Shown: piece by piece, positions 41,906 through 50,529 of the stretch
How the letters are laid out: each line of letters starts with the position of its first letter
How positions within the stretch are numbered: position 1 is the stretch's first letter
NCBI RefSeq assembly: GCF_013409305.1
Contig: NZ_JACBZJ010000001.1
Location: forward strand, 1,984,001-2,048,000
DNA length: 64,000 nt
Origin: Cellulomonas soli
GTDB lineage: Bacteria > Actinomycetota > Actinomycetes > Actinomycetales > Cellulomonadaceae
Direction of reading: 5' to 3'
The notes under the pieces: model-generated
Databases searched by the model: none
What the model saw: only the letters and a program-made list of their open reading frames with translations
Told to the model about the DNA's origin: nothing
Translations under genes and position numbers: made by a program

Positions 41906-44170
41906 ATGAACCTGTCGCAGGGGGCGGAGCCGCCCCCGGCACTGCCTGCCCCGCCTGCCCTGCCGGGGCCGACCGGGCAGGGCACGGCCTGGGTGGCGCG
42001 GACGCGGCTGCTGGCGCGCCTGTCGGCGGCGGCCCGGACGCCGGTCGTGCTGGTCAGCGCCCCGGCCGGGTCGGGCAAGTCGACCCTCCTGCACCAGTGG
42101 TCGCACCTGGACGGGCGTGCGTGCGTCACCGTCTCGGCCACGTCCTGGCTGGACGACCCCGCACGGCTGGCCCGTGCCCTGGTCGACGCCTTCGAACGCA
42201 TCGGGCCACCCGGATCCGACCCCCGCGCCGGTGTCACCGCGCAGGAGCCGGGCTGGGCGACCGTCGTCCTGCCCGGGCTGGCCCGTCTGGCCGTGACCCG
42301 GCTGTGCGACTTCGTCCTCGTCGTGGACGACGTGCACCTGCTGCAGGCGGCGGCCTGCCACGAGGCGCTCGCGGCCGTCGCGGACGCCGTGCCGGAGGGG
42401 AGCCAGGTCGTGCTCGCCACCCGTGAGGAGGCACCCCGGTACCTCGCCCGGGCGCGCGCGGCGGGCCGGCTGCTGGAGATCGAGCCCGACGACCTCGCCT
42501 TCGACCTCGAGGAGGCCGCGGCGCTCTTCGCGGGGCTCGCGGTGACCCTCTCCGACGAGGAGCTCGCCGAGACGGTCGAACGGGCCGAGGGCTGGGCCGT
42601 GGGGCTCTACCTGCACGCGCTGTCGATGCGGGGCCACGGCACGGGCGGCCCCCGGGACGGCGGGCCGTCCCGTCGGGGACGCGACGGCTTCGTCTTCGAC
42701 TACATCGGCACGCAGGTGCTCGACGGCCTGGACCCGCGGACGCGGCACTTCCTCACCCGCACCGCCCCCCTCGAGGAGCTGCGGCCCGCGGTGTGCGACG
42801 CGATCCTGGACCGGCAGGACTCGGTCGCGGTCCTGCCCGGTCTGTGCGAGAGCCTGCAGCTGGTGATCCCGGTCGACGACTCCGGCCGCCGGTTCCGGTA
42901 CCACCACCTGCTGCGCGACGCGCTGCTGAGCGAGCTGACCCGCGAGTCCCCGGCCGAGCTGGACGACCTGCACCGCCGGGCCGCGCGCTGGTTCGCCGAG
43001 GCCGGCGACCTCGACCAGGCCGTACGGCACGCCCGGGCGGCACGCGATCACCGGCTGCTGGCCGACGTCCTGTGGCCCGCGCTGCCCGACTGCCTGACGA
43101 GCGGCTCCCTCGACCGGCTCGCCGGATGGCTGCGCGGCATCTCCGACCACGACCTGCAGCAGGAGCCCCGGCTGACGGCGGCGGCGGCCTGGCTGGCGCT
43201 GCAGCAGGGCGACGCCGAGCGGATGGACCGCTGGATCCTGCACGCCGAGCGCCTGGCCGGCATCCACTGGCGGGACCTCGCGCGCACCGACGAGGTCACC
43301 GCGGCGCTCGCGTGCGCCGAGGCCGTCGTCGGCCGGGGCGGGCTCGCCGACAGCATCGCGCTGAGCGAGGCGGCGCTGGCCGGGCTGCCCCCGGACTCGG
43401 GCTTCCGCAGCGCGGCCGCGTTCGTGCGCGGCGTCTGCCTGACGTTGCAGCGCGACCTCCCGGCCGGGCTGGAAGGTCTGCGCACGGCCGAAGGGCTCGC
43501 GCGGGCGCTGGGTCAGCCGCTGCTCGTCGCCGACTCGCTGTCGTGGCAGGGACTGCTCGCCCTCGCGTCCGGTGACCAGCGACGCGGCACCGAGCTCGTG
43601 CTCGAGGCGAGAAGCCTCATCGGCGACCACCACCTCGAACGGCTCGCGACGTCGGCGCACTGCGTCACGGCGCTGGCGCTCGTCCTGGCCCTGAACCACG
43701 ACCCGAGCGCCGCACGTGTCCTGGGCACGGCCCGTCGCCTGACGGCGGGGACGGACGGGATCGCACCCTGGTTCGCGGTGTGCGGGCGGCTCGTCCAGGC
43801 CCGGGCGGCGGTGGCCCTCGCCGACGGCTCCCTGGCCCGGCGGCTGATCGGCGAGGCCAAGGTGCACCTGACCGCCGACCTGCGGGACACGCTCGTGAGC
43901 GACTTCCTGGCCGAGGCGCAGCAGGCGCTCACGATGCTCTCGGTCGACGGCGTCTCGGCCGCCACCCTCTCGCCCGCGGAGATCCGTGTGCTGCAGTTCC
44001 TGCCCAGCCACCTGACGATCCCGCAGATCGGTGAGCACCTGTGCCTCTCGCCGCACACGGTGAAGTCGCACACGCTGGCGATCTACCGCAAGCTCGGGGT
44101 CTCCTCGCGCGACGAGGCCGTCGAACGCGCCCAGCGACTCGGTCTGGTCGAGGGGCCGCCGCGAGACTGA
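41906..44170 (+). CDS. Large LuxR-family (LAL/MalT-like) ATP-dependent activator
   Basis: 754 residues. STAND ATPase: Walker A SAPAGSGKST at 51-60, Walker B FVLVVDDVHLLQA, sensor VVLATRE, then a winged-helix (~275-350) and ~300 residues of TPR-like helical repeats. The C-terminal LuxR HTH (~690-745) has LSPAEIRVLQFLPSHLTIPQ, IGEHLCLSPHTVKSHTLAIY, RKLGVSSRDEAV. MalT-type proteins activate on binding an inducer and ATP. Divergent from maturase/sulfatase and followed by a SulP gene, so it probably governs this cluster. AGGGAG precedes ATG 41906. Confidence 0.9.
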   Translation: MNLSQGAEPPPALPAPPALPGPTGQGTAWVARTRLLARLSAAARTPVVLVSAPAGSGKSTLLHQWSHLDGRACVTVSATSWLDDPARLARALVDAFERIGPPGSDPRAGVTAQEPGWATVVLPGLARLAVTRLCDFVLVVDDVHLLQAAACHEALAAVADAVPEGSQVVLATREEAPRYLARARAAGRLLEIEPDDLAFDLEEAAALFAGLAVTLSDEELAETVERAEGWAVGLYLHALSMRGHGTGGPRDGGPSRRGRDGFVFDYIGTQVLDGLDPRTRHFLTRTAPLEELRPAVCDAILDRQDSVAVLPGLCESLQLVIPVDDSGRRFRYHHLLRDALLSELTRESPAELDDLHRRAARWFAEAGDLDQAVRHARAARDHRLLADVLWPALPDCLTSGSLDRLAGWLRGISDHDLQQEPRLTAAAAWLALQQGDAERMDRWILHAERLAGIHWRDLARTDEVTAALACAEAVVGRGGLADSIALSEAALAGLPPDSGFRSAAAFVRGVCLTLQRDLPAGLEGLRTAEGLARALGQPLLVADSLSWQGLLALASGDQRRGTELVLEARSLIGDHHLERLATSAHCVTALALVLALNHDPSAARVLGTARRLTAGTDGIAPWFAVCGRLVQARAAVALADGSLARRLIGEAKVHLTADLRDTLVSDFLAEAQQALTMLSVDGVSAATLSPAEIRVLQFLPSHLTIPQIGEHLCLSPHTVKSHTLAIYRKLGVSSRDEAVERAQRLGLVEGPPRD

Positions 44171-44177
44171 TCGGCCC

Positions 44178-44200
44178 GATCCACCGGATCGGGTGATGCG
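44178..44200. promoter_or_regulatory. Dyad motif ATCCACCGGATCGG-GTGA (copy 2)
   Basis: GATCCACCGGATCGG followed by GTGATGCG, starting eight bases after the LuxR stop and upstream of the unknown gene at 44275. Fifteen of the central bases match copy 1. Confidence 0.6.
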
Positions 44201-44274
44201 GGCGCCCGCGCCGGCTGGTGGCCTGGACGTGCGCCGCCCCCGTGACGAGCCCGGCGCGCGGGGGGCGTGCCGCG

Positions 44275-44712
44275 ATGAGAGCACCACGTGGCGGACGGTC
44301 GCAGGCCGTGCCCGACCACCCCCGGGCGGGCTTCCCCGGAGTGGCGTACGTGCAGCTGGCACGCGGGCTGCGGTACGCCCGCGGCGCCCTCCGTCTGGAG
44401 CAGCTCGCGCCCGCGACGATCTGGGTGCTCGACGAGCCGACGACCACCGTCGGCCAGATCTCCACCGGCGCCTTCCTCGACCTGTGGTGGCAGCCGCACG
44501 AGGGGGTGGGGGCACCGTCGTCGGTCGCCCGGCTGCGGCTGCTCGGCGCCGACACGCACCTGCTCGGGGACCCGCTCCTGCGGGTCCGGTCGCCGCGGAT
44601 CACCGGCTCGGGCCTCACGTACGACGTCGAGGTGCTCGCCGGGGTCGTGCCCGGCAGGGCCGGCGGGTGCGTCCTGTTCATCAACCCGCCGGTCGGGCCC
44701 ACGAGCCATTGA
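44275..44712 (+). CDS. Unknown protein of the sulfatase cluster
   Basis: 145 residues, MRAPRGGRSQAVPDHPRAGF..., then a beta-rich region (GVAYVQLARGLRYARGALRL, TIWVLDEPTTTVGQISTGAF, LRLLGADTHLLGDP, LTYDVEVLAGVVPG, CVLFINPPVGP). No signal peptide or membrane helix. I do not recognise the family. Sits between two copies of the cluster motif, between luxR and the permease. GTG 44218 is an alternative start. Confidence 0.6.
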   Translation: MRAPRGGRSQAVPDHPRAGFPGVAYVQLARGLRYARGALRLEQLAPATIWVLDEPTTTVGQISTGAFLDLWWQPHEGVGAPSSVARLRLLGADTHLLGDPLLRVRSPRITGSGLTYDVEVLAGVVPGRAGGCVLFINPPVGPTSH

Positions 44713-44734
44713 CGTGCGGACGGTCGCCAGCGGG

Positions 44735-44757
44735 GCGTCATCCAGATCGGTGGATGC
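44735..44757. promoter_or_regulatory. Dyad motif, inverted (copy 3)
   Basis: On the minus strand this reads GCATCCACCGATCTGGATGA, matching the other two copies with one base missing in the centre. It is 56 bases before the SulP start, a normal activator position. Confidence 0.55.
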
Positions 44758-44812
44758 GACCCGTGGCCGCCGCGCTCCAGACTCGGAGCAGTCGCACCTG
44801 ACGGAGGCACCC

Positions 44813-46576
44813 ATGCCCGGTGGCGAGGACCGACCCGGCCCGAGCGTGCGACGGACGGTGCGCGACGCCTACGGCCGCCGTTCCCCGTTCGCCTCGTCCG
44901 TCCGGGAGCCTCTGGCCCGTCGACTCGTCCCGGTGGTGACCTCGGTGCGCGGGTACTCCCGCAGCCGCCTCCAGCAGGACGTGGTCGCGGGTCTGACCGT
45001 GGCCGCGCTCGCGCTGCCCGCGGGCATGGCGTATGCCGAGCTCGCCGGCCTGCCCGTCACCGCCGGCCTGTACGCCCTGCTGCTCCCGGTGCTGGTCTAC
45101 GCCGGGATGGGTGCCACCCGTCGGGGGGTGATCGGCCCCGAGGGCGCCGTCGCGCTGCTGGTCGCCTCCGCGCTCGGACCGCTCGCGGTCGCCGGGTCGG
45201 CCGAGTACTCCACGCTCGCCGCCGCCCTGGCGATCGGCGTCGGGTGCCTGTTCCTGGTGGCCAGGCTGCTGCACCTGGGGTGGCTCGCCGACTACTTCTC
45301 GCAGTCGGTGCTCGTCGGCTACATCTCGGGCGTCGCGGTGCTCATGGCCCTGGGTCAGCTCACCAAGCTCACGGGCGTCTCCAGCAGCCTCGAGGGGGAG
45401 CTGCGGGCGGCCGCCGACACGCTCCTGCACCTCGGCGACGCGAACGTGTGGACCGTGGCCGTCGGTGTCGTCACGCTCGTGATCCTCGTCGTCCTGCCGA
45501 GGTTCGCCCCGCGGGTGCCTGCCGCCCTCGTGGTGGTGGTCCTGGGTGTGGGCGTCTCCTGGGCGCTGGACCTGCAGGCGCACGGGGTCGCGCTGACCGG
45601 ACCCGTGCCGCCCGGGCTGCCCGACCTCGCGCGACCGGAGGTCGGCGCGGACGAGATCCGGTCGCTGGTGATGCCGGCGCTGGCCATCTTCCTGGTGAGC
45701 TTCGCCGACGCGATCCTCATCGCCCGCTCGTTCGCCGCCAAGCATCGCGAGACGGTCGACGCCGACCAGGAGCTGCTCGCCTACGGCCTGGCCAGCGTGG
45801 CGTCCGGGTTCAGCCACGGGATGCCGATCGGGGCGAGCGGGTCGCGCACCGCGGTCAACGACTCGATGCGGGCGACCAGCCAGGTCAGCGGGTTCGTCGC
45901 CTTCTCGGCCATCGCGCTGATCCTGCTGGTGCTCACCGAGCCCATCCAGTACCTGCCCTCGGCCGTGCTGGGCGCGGTGATCCTCGTCGCGTCGCTGCGC
46001 CTCGTGGAACCCGCGCAGTGGCGTGCGCTGACGCGCAGCAGCCGCGCCGAGGTGGTCATCGCCGCCGTCACCGCGGTGTTCGTCGTCACGATCGGGGTGC
46101 TCGCCGCGATCGCCGTGGCCGTCGTGCTCTCGCTCGTCGACGTGATCCGACGGATGGCCGCCCCCGAGGACGCCGTGCTCGGCTGGTCCGAGGAGGACGG
46201 CCGGTTCGCCGACGTGCGCACCCGCCCGGACGCGGTCGTCACGCCCGGGGTCGTGGTCTACCGCCTCCAAGGCCGGTTGTTCTTCGCGAACGCGCACTTC
46301 TTCAAGCGGCGCATCTGGGCGGCCGTCGACGGCGCCCCCCGCCCCGTGGCCACCGTCGTGCTCGACGCCGGCGGCATCTCCGGCATCGACGCCACCGCCG
46401 TGGACGCCGTCGCGGAGGTGCACGCCGGCTGCCTGGCACGCAACATCACCCTGGAGGTCGCCCGGGCGACCGCCGACCTGCGCGAGCACTTCGACTCCAC
46501 CGGGTTGACCGACGTCATCGGCGCCGGGCACTTCCACCCGACGGTGGTGGCCGCGGTCGCGGCCGCGACCACGTGA
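44813..46576 (+). CDS. SulP-family sulfate permease with STAS domain
   Basis: 587 residues. About 12 membrane helices from residue ~60; signatures LQQDVVAGLTVAALALPAGM and AYAELAGLPVTAGLYALLLP near the start, GLASVASGFSHGMPIGASGSRTAVN in the middle. A C-terminal STAS domain (~470-580) has VVVYRLQGRLFFANAHFFKR and VVLDAGGISGIDATAVDAV. SulP proteins move sulfate, bicarbonate or other anions; next to a sulfatase, sulfate is most likely. GGAGG five bases before ATG 44813. Confidence 0.92.
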   Translation: MPGGEDRPGPSVRRTVRDAYGRRSPFASSVREPLARRLVPVVTSVRGYSRSRLQQDVVAGLTVAALALPAGMAYAELAGLPVTAGLYALLLPVLVYAGMGATRRGVIGPEGAVALLVASALGPLAVAGSAEYSTLAAALAIGVGCLFLVARLLHLGWLADYFSQSVLVGYISGVAVLMALGQLTKLTGVSSSLEGELRAAADTLLHLGDANVWTVAVGVVTLVILVVLPRFAPRVPAALVVVVLGVGVSWALDLQAHGVALTGPVPPGLPDLARPEVGADEIRSLVMPALAIFLVSFADAILIARSFAAKHRETVDADQELLAYGLASVASGFSHGMPIGASGSRTAVNDSMRATSQVSGFVAFSAIALILLVLTEPIQYLPSAVLGAVILVASLRLVEPAQWRALTRSSRAEVVIAAVTAVFVVTIGVLAAIAVAVVLSLVDVIRRMAAPEDAVLGWSEEDGRFADVRTRPDAVVTPGVVVYRLQGRLFFANAHFFKRRIWAAVDGAPRPVATVVLDAGGISGIDATAVDAVAEVHAGCLARNITLEVARATADLREHFDSTGLTDVIGAGHFHPTVVAAVAAATT

Positions 46577-46590
46577 CGCCCGCGCGACCG

Positions 46591-47547
46591 TCAGCAGCTG
46601 TGCTCGGGAACGGATCCCGGCCCGCAGACCGGCGGGTCGGCGGCCGGCGCGGTGTCGGTCGGCCCCTGCGACAGGATCGTCATGCGCCAGGAGACCGCGC
46701 CGGACTCGTCGTAGGAGACCTCCTCGAGGAGGTTCCCGTTGTCCGGATCGATGATGAATCGCATGCGGTGCCAACCGATGTCGGACTCGTCGCGCTCGAC
46801 GGCGGTACCGGTCCGCCCTACGGAGTCCGTGACCGTCCCGACGACCACGACGCCGGGGATCCGCGACGCCACGGTCCACAGGGCGGAGCGCAGGGCGGGG
46901 GAGGCCGGGGTCTCGCTCTGCAGCTCACCGACAACCGACCACAGCTCGCTGTCGGGGTTGGGTCCCTTGCCGTCCCCGCCCTCCCGGAGGACGCGCTCGA
47001 GCTCGGTCGGGTCGGTCGGCAACGCGTACAGCCCCGCCCAGTCCACCGCCGTCCCGGCGTCGAACTGAGTCGGCCCGAGGCTCATCGTGTACACGCCGTC
47101 GGCACCGGCCAGGTCGGCATGCTCGCCGAGCGCGCCGTCCTGGAAGACGGTGTCGGTGAGCCGACCACGCCAGATCTCGCGCGGGTAGGTCTGCCCGTCG
47201 TACTCCTGCGTGGACACCACGTGCCAGTAGGCCGCGTCGGGCCAGCCTTCCCCCTGGCTTCCGGCGGCGGCCGCCGCCGAGACGAGGACAGCGGCGGCCT
47301 CGGCACTGGCGGCCCCGGGGCTGCCGCCGAGGTCGAGCGTCGGCGCGATGACGAAGGCGGTGGCCGCCGCGACCGACACGAACGAGACGAGTGCGGCGCG
47401 GCGGCGGCGGGCCCGTCGGGTGGCGTGCACCCGTGCCCCGGCCGCGCGCACCTCCGCGTCGAGCCGGGTGCGGGCGCGGGAGAGTGCGTCGGCGGAGAGG
47501 TCGCGGTCGACGGGGGCGGTCGACTCGAGCAGCGTGGTCAGGTCCAT
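46591..47547 (-). CDS. CU044_5270-type sigma-linked membrane protein
   Basis: 318 residues. Hydrophilic N-terminus (~1-48), basic RRARRRRAALV, one membrane helix (~50-70), then an exposed domain with AAYWHVVSTQEYDGQTYPRE, YALPTDPTELERVLREGG, and VVVVGTVTDSVGRTGTAVE plus IDPDNGNLLEEVSYD. These match the CU044_5270 family of actinobacteria, regularly encoded after an ECF sigma gene. Two cysteines at the C-terminus. AAGGAGA eight bases before ATG 47547. Confidence 0.78.
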   Translation of the reverse strand: MDLTTLLESTAPVDRDLSADALSRARTRLDAEVRAAGARVHATRRARRRRAALVSFVSVAAATAFVIAPTLDLGGSPGAASAEAAAVLVSAAAAAGSQGEGWPDAAYWHVVSTQEYDGQTYPREIWRGRLTDTVFQDGALGEHADLAGADGVYTMSLGPTQFDAGTAVDWAGLYALPTDPTELERVLREGGDGKGPNPDSELWSVVGELQSETPASPALRSALWTVASRIPGVVVVGTVTDSVGRTGTAVERDESDIGWHRMRFIIDPDNGNLLEEVSYDESGAVSWRMTILSQGPTDTAPAADPPVCGPGSVPEHSC

Positions 47548-47561
47548 GGTCGTCGTCTCCT

Positions 47562-48113
47562 TCAGTCCGCGATCACGGCGGCGGTGTCGAGCGTGTGCTG
47601 CGCGCGTCGGCGCGCACGGGCGAGGCGTGAACGTGCGGCCTCGGCGGTGATGCCGAGCAGGGCGGCCGACTCGGCCGGGGTCAGGCCGTTCCAGGCGACG
47701 AGCAGCAGGACCTCCCGCTCGTCCGCGGTCAGCACGGCCAGGACCCGACGCAGCTCGTCGCGACGTCCGAGCGCGTCGATCCGCTCGTCGACGGCCGCCC
47801 AGTCGATGTCGTCGTCGACCGGCCACCCCGCGGGCCGGGGTCGGCTGCGCAGGTGCGCGCGGATGACGTTCCGCGCGATGCCGTAGAGCCACGGCAACGC
47901 CGAGCCCGACGCGTGCGGGCGGACCCGGACCCGCGCCGAGACCGCAGCCACGAACACCTCGGCGAGCAGGTCCTCCGCCGCCTGGGCGCCGACGCGACGC
48001 GACAGGAACCGGTGCACGGCGCCGGAGTGGCGCTCGAACAGGGGTCCCATCGCCTCGGGGTGCAGCGGCAGCCGCAGCAGCAGCTCGTCGTCGGACGGGG
48101 TGTCGGGGTTCAC
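47562..48113 (-). CDS. ECF-type sigma factor
   Basis: 183 residues: region 2 (PLFERHSGAVHRFLSRRVGA, AEDLLAEVFVAAVSARVRVR, ALPWLYGIARNVIRAHLRSR) and region 4 (LTADEREVLLLVAWNGLTPA, ESAALLGITAEAARSRLARA). Followed after 14 bases by the CU044_5270-type membrane partner. Confidence 0.9.
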   Translation of the reverse strand: MNPDTPSDDELLLRLPLHPEAMGPLFERHSGAVHRFLSRRVGAQAAEDLLAEVFVAAVSARVRVRPHASGSALPWLYGIARNVIRAHLRSRPRPAGWPVDDDIDWAAVDERIDALGRRDELRRVLAVLTADEREVLLLVAWNGLTPAESAALLGITAEAARSRLARARRRAQHTLDTAAVIAD

Positions 48114-48164
48114 ACCCCTCCTATGCGTGCGCGGCTGCGGGCGTGACGCGCGAAGGGTAGCGAC

Positions 48165-48530
48165 TCAGGCGCCGCCCGCCGCGACGGCCCTCAGCCTCAC
48201 CGCGCCGTCGCGGTCGACGACGATCTCGTGGTCCGGGCACACCGGTCCGGGCAGGATCACCGTGCTTCCCGAGGAGAGCTCGATGGTGACGTCACCCGGG
48301 GTGCAGCCGTAGTCGAGGAGGACCACGCCTCCCGATGCGGAGACCGTCGCCTCCTCGTCGCCCGTCAGGATCGTGACCTCGTAGTCGCTCTCGTTGACCA
48401 CGGACAGGTCGCCTTCGTCGCTGCACGCCGCCAGGGTGAACGCCACGCCCAGCACGAGCGCCACGGGCACGACGACCGTCAAGGCCACGGAGAGGACGCC
48501 GATCACTGCGAGCCGTGCACGGCCGTCCAT
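48165..48530 (-). CDS. Small lipoprotein
   Basis: 121 residues. A long hydrophobic signal with lipobox FTLAACSDE at ~32-40, then a small beta-rich domain (LSVVNESDYEVTILTGDEEA, VVLLDYGCTPGDVTI, TVILPGPVCPDHEIVVDRDG) with two cysteines that could pair. Function unknown. The 216 bases upstream to 48747 hold the divergent promoters and a small CCCCTCC/GGGGAGG stem; nothing else is seen. Confidence 0.7.
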   Translation of the reverse strand: MDGRARLAVIGVLSVALTVVVPVALVLGVAFTLAACSDEGDLSVVNESDYEVTILTGDEEATVSASGGVVLLDYGCTPGDVTIELSSGSTVILPGPVCPDHEIVVDRDGAVRLRAVAAGGA

Positions 48531-48746
48531 CGCACCCTCCGCCTGAGCCTCGTCCTCCAGAGGATCTCGACGCTAGCCACGGCGGGCGCGCGCGGCAGGG
48601 AGATCACCTCGCGCGCACAGAACCCGCACAGGAATCGCCCCTGACCAGCCCGCCGGTGAGCGATCCCCTCCGGGGAGGGAGGGTGTCCGTGCCGGAAGCG
48701 CTGCCGGAACTGCAGCGCTACCGTTGCGGGAGCTGGTCTCCCCCCT

Positions 48747-49043
48747 GTGAAGGAGCCGATCGTGTTCCTGCTCGTCACCGTCGTGAGCGTCGTCCTCGGC
48801 GTGGCCTACGCGGGACTCGTCGACCGGCGCTTCGGCCTGAGGGACCGGCGACGGTGGATCGCGCTGGTGCCGTTCTGGGTGCTGGCCGTCGCGGTGGCCC
48901 TGGCGCTGCACCGCGTGAACCAGGAAGGACTGCTCCCGCAGGCCATCCAGTCGTTCGCGGTCGGCTCGCTCGGCGAGACCCTGGTCGACGGCGTGCGTGC
49001 GCTGCGGCGCCGACGTGTCGAGGCATCCACGCGGACTGCCTGA
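48747..49043 (+). CDS. Small membrane protein
   Basis: 98 residues, GTG start. Two membrane helices (~4-24 and ~38-56) with a charged loop DRRFGLRDRRRW, then a soluble C-terminus ending in basic residues. No family recognised. Convergent with the broken HEPN gene. Confidence 0.55.
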   Translation: MKEPIVFLLVTVVSVVLGVAYAGLVDRRFGLRDRRRWIALVPFWVLAVAVALALHRVNQEGLLPQAIQSFAVGSLGETLVDGVRALRRRRVEASTRTA

Positions 49044-49072
49044 AGACGAGGCGCCGACCGGGTGTCGCCGGC

Positions 49073-49530
49073 TCAGAATGGCGGCATCTGCCCTATGACG
49101 CGCGTGGCGATGTCGACGATTTTCTGGCACCCGGGGTGGTCGGCGACGACATCGGCTGCCACGGCTTCGTGCTCGTCGCGGTAGTCGCCGGCGTTGCGGG
49201 TGCGTCGCACCCGGTTGTAGGTAGCGAGGTCACGGCCAAGCGGAGGCTCGAGCTGGGCGTGCACCGCCTCGTAGACGGCGATGTGCCCGCCGGCCCGCGT
49301 CGGTCTCAGCCCCTGCGCGACGAGGATCGCCGTAGCGCCTTGCGGTTTGCGCCGTGAAGCGCGTCGTAAGCGAGGACGACATCGCTGTCGGCGACGGCAA
49401 GCGCCGAGGTGAGGTGCCGTTGCGCCACCTCGAGCAGCGAGCGTGCCGCGTCCGCGCTGGGCGGCACCCTCTCGAGCGTTCCCTTGTTGAGCATGTCCTC
49501 GATGGTCGATCGACCCTGCTCCCAGGGCAT
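49073..49530 (-). pseudogene. HEPN-type toxin, frameshifted
   Basis: Starts at ATG 49530 (ATGA overlap with the MNT gene): MPWEQGRSTIEDMLNKGTLE, then HLTSALAVADSDVVLAYDAL. This frame ends at about 49306, but the family continues in another frame from about 49355: ATAILVAQGLRPTRAGGHIA, then YNRVRRTRNAGDYRDEHEAV to a stop at 49073. The length (458) is one short of a multiple of three, so one base is lost near 49345-49365. The R-x-H type motif is in the second part. Inactive here unless the sequence is in error. Confidence 0.7.
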
Positions 49531-50126
49531 CAGGCCCCCTTCGTGTCGGTGTCGGTGAGGTGCAGTGGCACCATCGGGCGTTGGCGGATCGCGACGAGGA
49601 ACGTCTCCTCTCCGGACTCCCAGCGCGCAGGTGACGCGAACGTGACGTTGACCTCGCGACCGAGCGCGGTGTCGATGCCCTCGAGCGCGTCGTAGACCTC
49701 GTCGCGGTTGGGTGACCCGACCACGAGAACATCCACGTCTCCTGGCGTCGGGCCCAGCTCACCGTGCCAACGCGCGGCCCACGAGCCATAGATCGCAGCC
49801 TTCTGGATCCCTGCGATGCCGGAGAGTGCGCGCTCGAGGTAGGGCGCCGGCCCGTACGTCACCGTCAGGAGCTGGCGCAGCGGCGCCGTCGCGGGGTTGT
49901 GGTCGGCAGGTTTCAGGACGTTCGCGCGTCCGACGGCTGAGCTGGTGAGCAGGTCCGCGTCGAGGAGTCGTCGGACCTCGCGGTGCACGGTCGGTTCGGG
50001 AGCCCGCAACAGCCGCGCGAGCTCGGCGGCTGTGTGCGGCTCGGCATCGGTGAGGACACGCAGGAGAAGCCGGGCCTGGAGGTCCGACCGGAAGATCGGG
50101 ACCAGCGCGGGTGCGGCGGTTCTCAT
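49530..50126 (-). CDS. HTH-nucleotidyltransferase (MNT-type) antitoxin
   Basis: 198 residues. Winged HTH (~10-70: LLLRVLTDAEPHTAAELARL, PEPTVHREVRRLLDADLL), then a minimal nucleotidyltransferase: IYGSWAARWHGELGPTPGDV followed by DVLVVGS (GS-x10-DxD). In MNT-HEPN systems this enzyme neutralises the HEPN RNase by AMPylation. ATG 50126 has TAACCT seven bases before; ATG 50144 is the alternative. The fused HTH suggests self-regulation. Confidence 0.8.
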   Translation of the reverse strand: MRTAAPALVPIFRSDLQARLLLRVLTDAEPHTAAELARLLRAPEPTVHREVRRLLDADLLTSSAVGRANVLKPADHNPATAPLRQLLTVTYGPAPYLERALSGIAGIQKAAIYGSWAARWHGELGPTPGDVDVLVVGSPNRDEVYDALEGIDTALGREVNVTFASPARWESGEETFLVAIRQRPMVPLHLTDTDTKGA

Positions 50127-50231
50127 ATGGCGAAGGTTAGCCATCGATAAATGAGAGTGCAATCGAGGCATGACCCGTCGGCGACGACGGTCCGGCACTG
50201 CCACCTTCCGCCGCACTCGTGTGGCGAACGC

Positions 50232-50273
50232 GAAGGGCCCGCCACCCACATCGCTGCGAGTCACGGGCCCTTC
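50232..50273 (-). terminator. Hairpin following the tRNA remnant
   Basis: GAAGGGCCCG (50232-50241) and CGGGCCCTTC (50264-50273) form perfect arms with a 22-base loop. On the minus strand it lies five bases after the tRNA-like 3' end and is what the original tRNA gene would have used. Confidence 0.7.
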
Positions 50274-50277
50274 ACCG

Positions 50278-50303
50278 GCGGAGGATGGGGGATTCGAACC
50301 TCC
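50278..50303 (-). other. tRNA-Ser-like 3' end fragment, probable attachment site
   Basis: The minus strand reads GGTTCGAATCCCCC then ATCCTCCGC: T-loop, 3' T-stem, acceptor 3' strand and discriminator G of a tRNA whose acceptor would begin GGAGGAT, as in serine tRNAs. There is no 5' part, D-arm or anticodon next to it. Such isolated 3' ends are left at the distal end of elements integrated into tRNA genes. The rest of the gap 50,127-50,529 contains only this, the hairpin and a -10-like site for the next gene. Confidence 0.75.
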
Positions 50304-50529
50304 TGAAGATCCATCCCTGACCAGGTCAGGTGTCAGATTGAGCGTGTTCCCGCGCTTCACGACCCATCGTTGAGTGCAGTTGACCGCAGTTCGCCGCACT
50401 CCGTGTTCCCCTGGGAACACGAGACGTGGCCGAGGTGCCGTCGGACACGCTACGGCCGGCGTGCAGCTCGTCCGACGCCCGCTGGAAGGAAGCGACGACG
50501 GTCCTGGTCGCGGGGTCTACCGTTCCCCT

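Noticed and set aside
41695..44515. Long minus-strand open frame over the LuxR gene
   Set aside because: Antisense shadow of the activator; it joins the maturase frame only by chance, and the maturase start has a good ribosome site at 41694.
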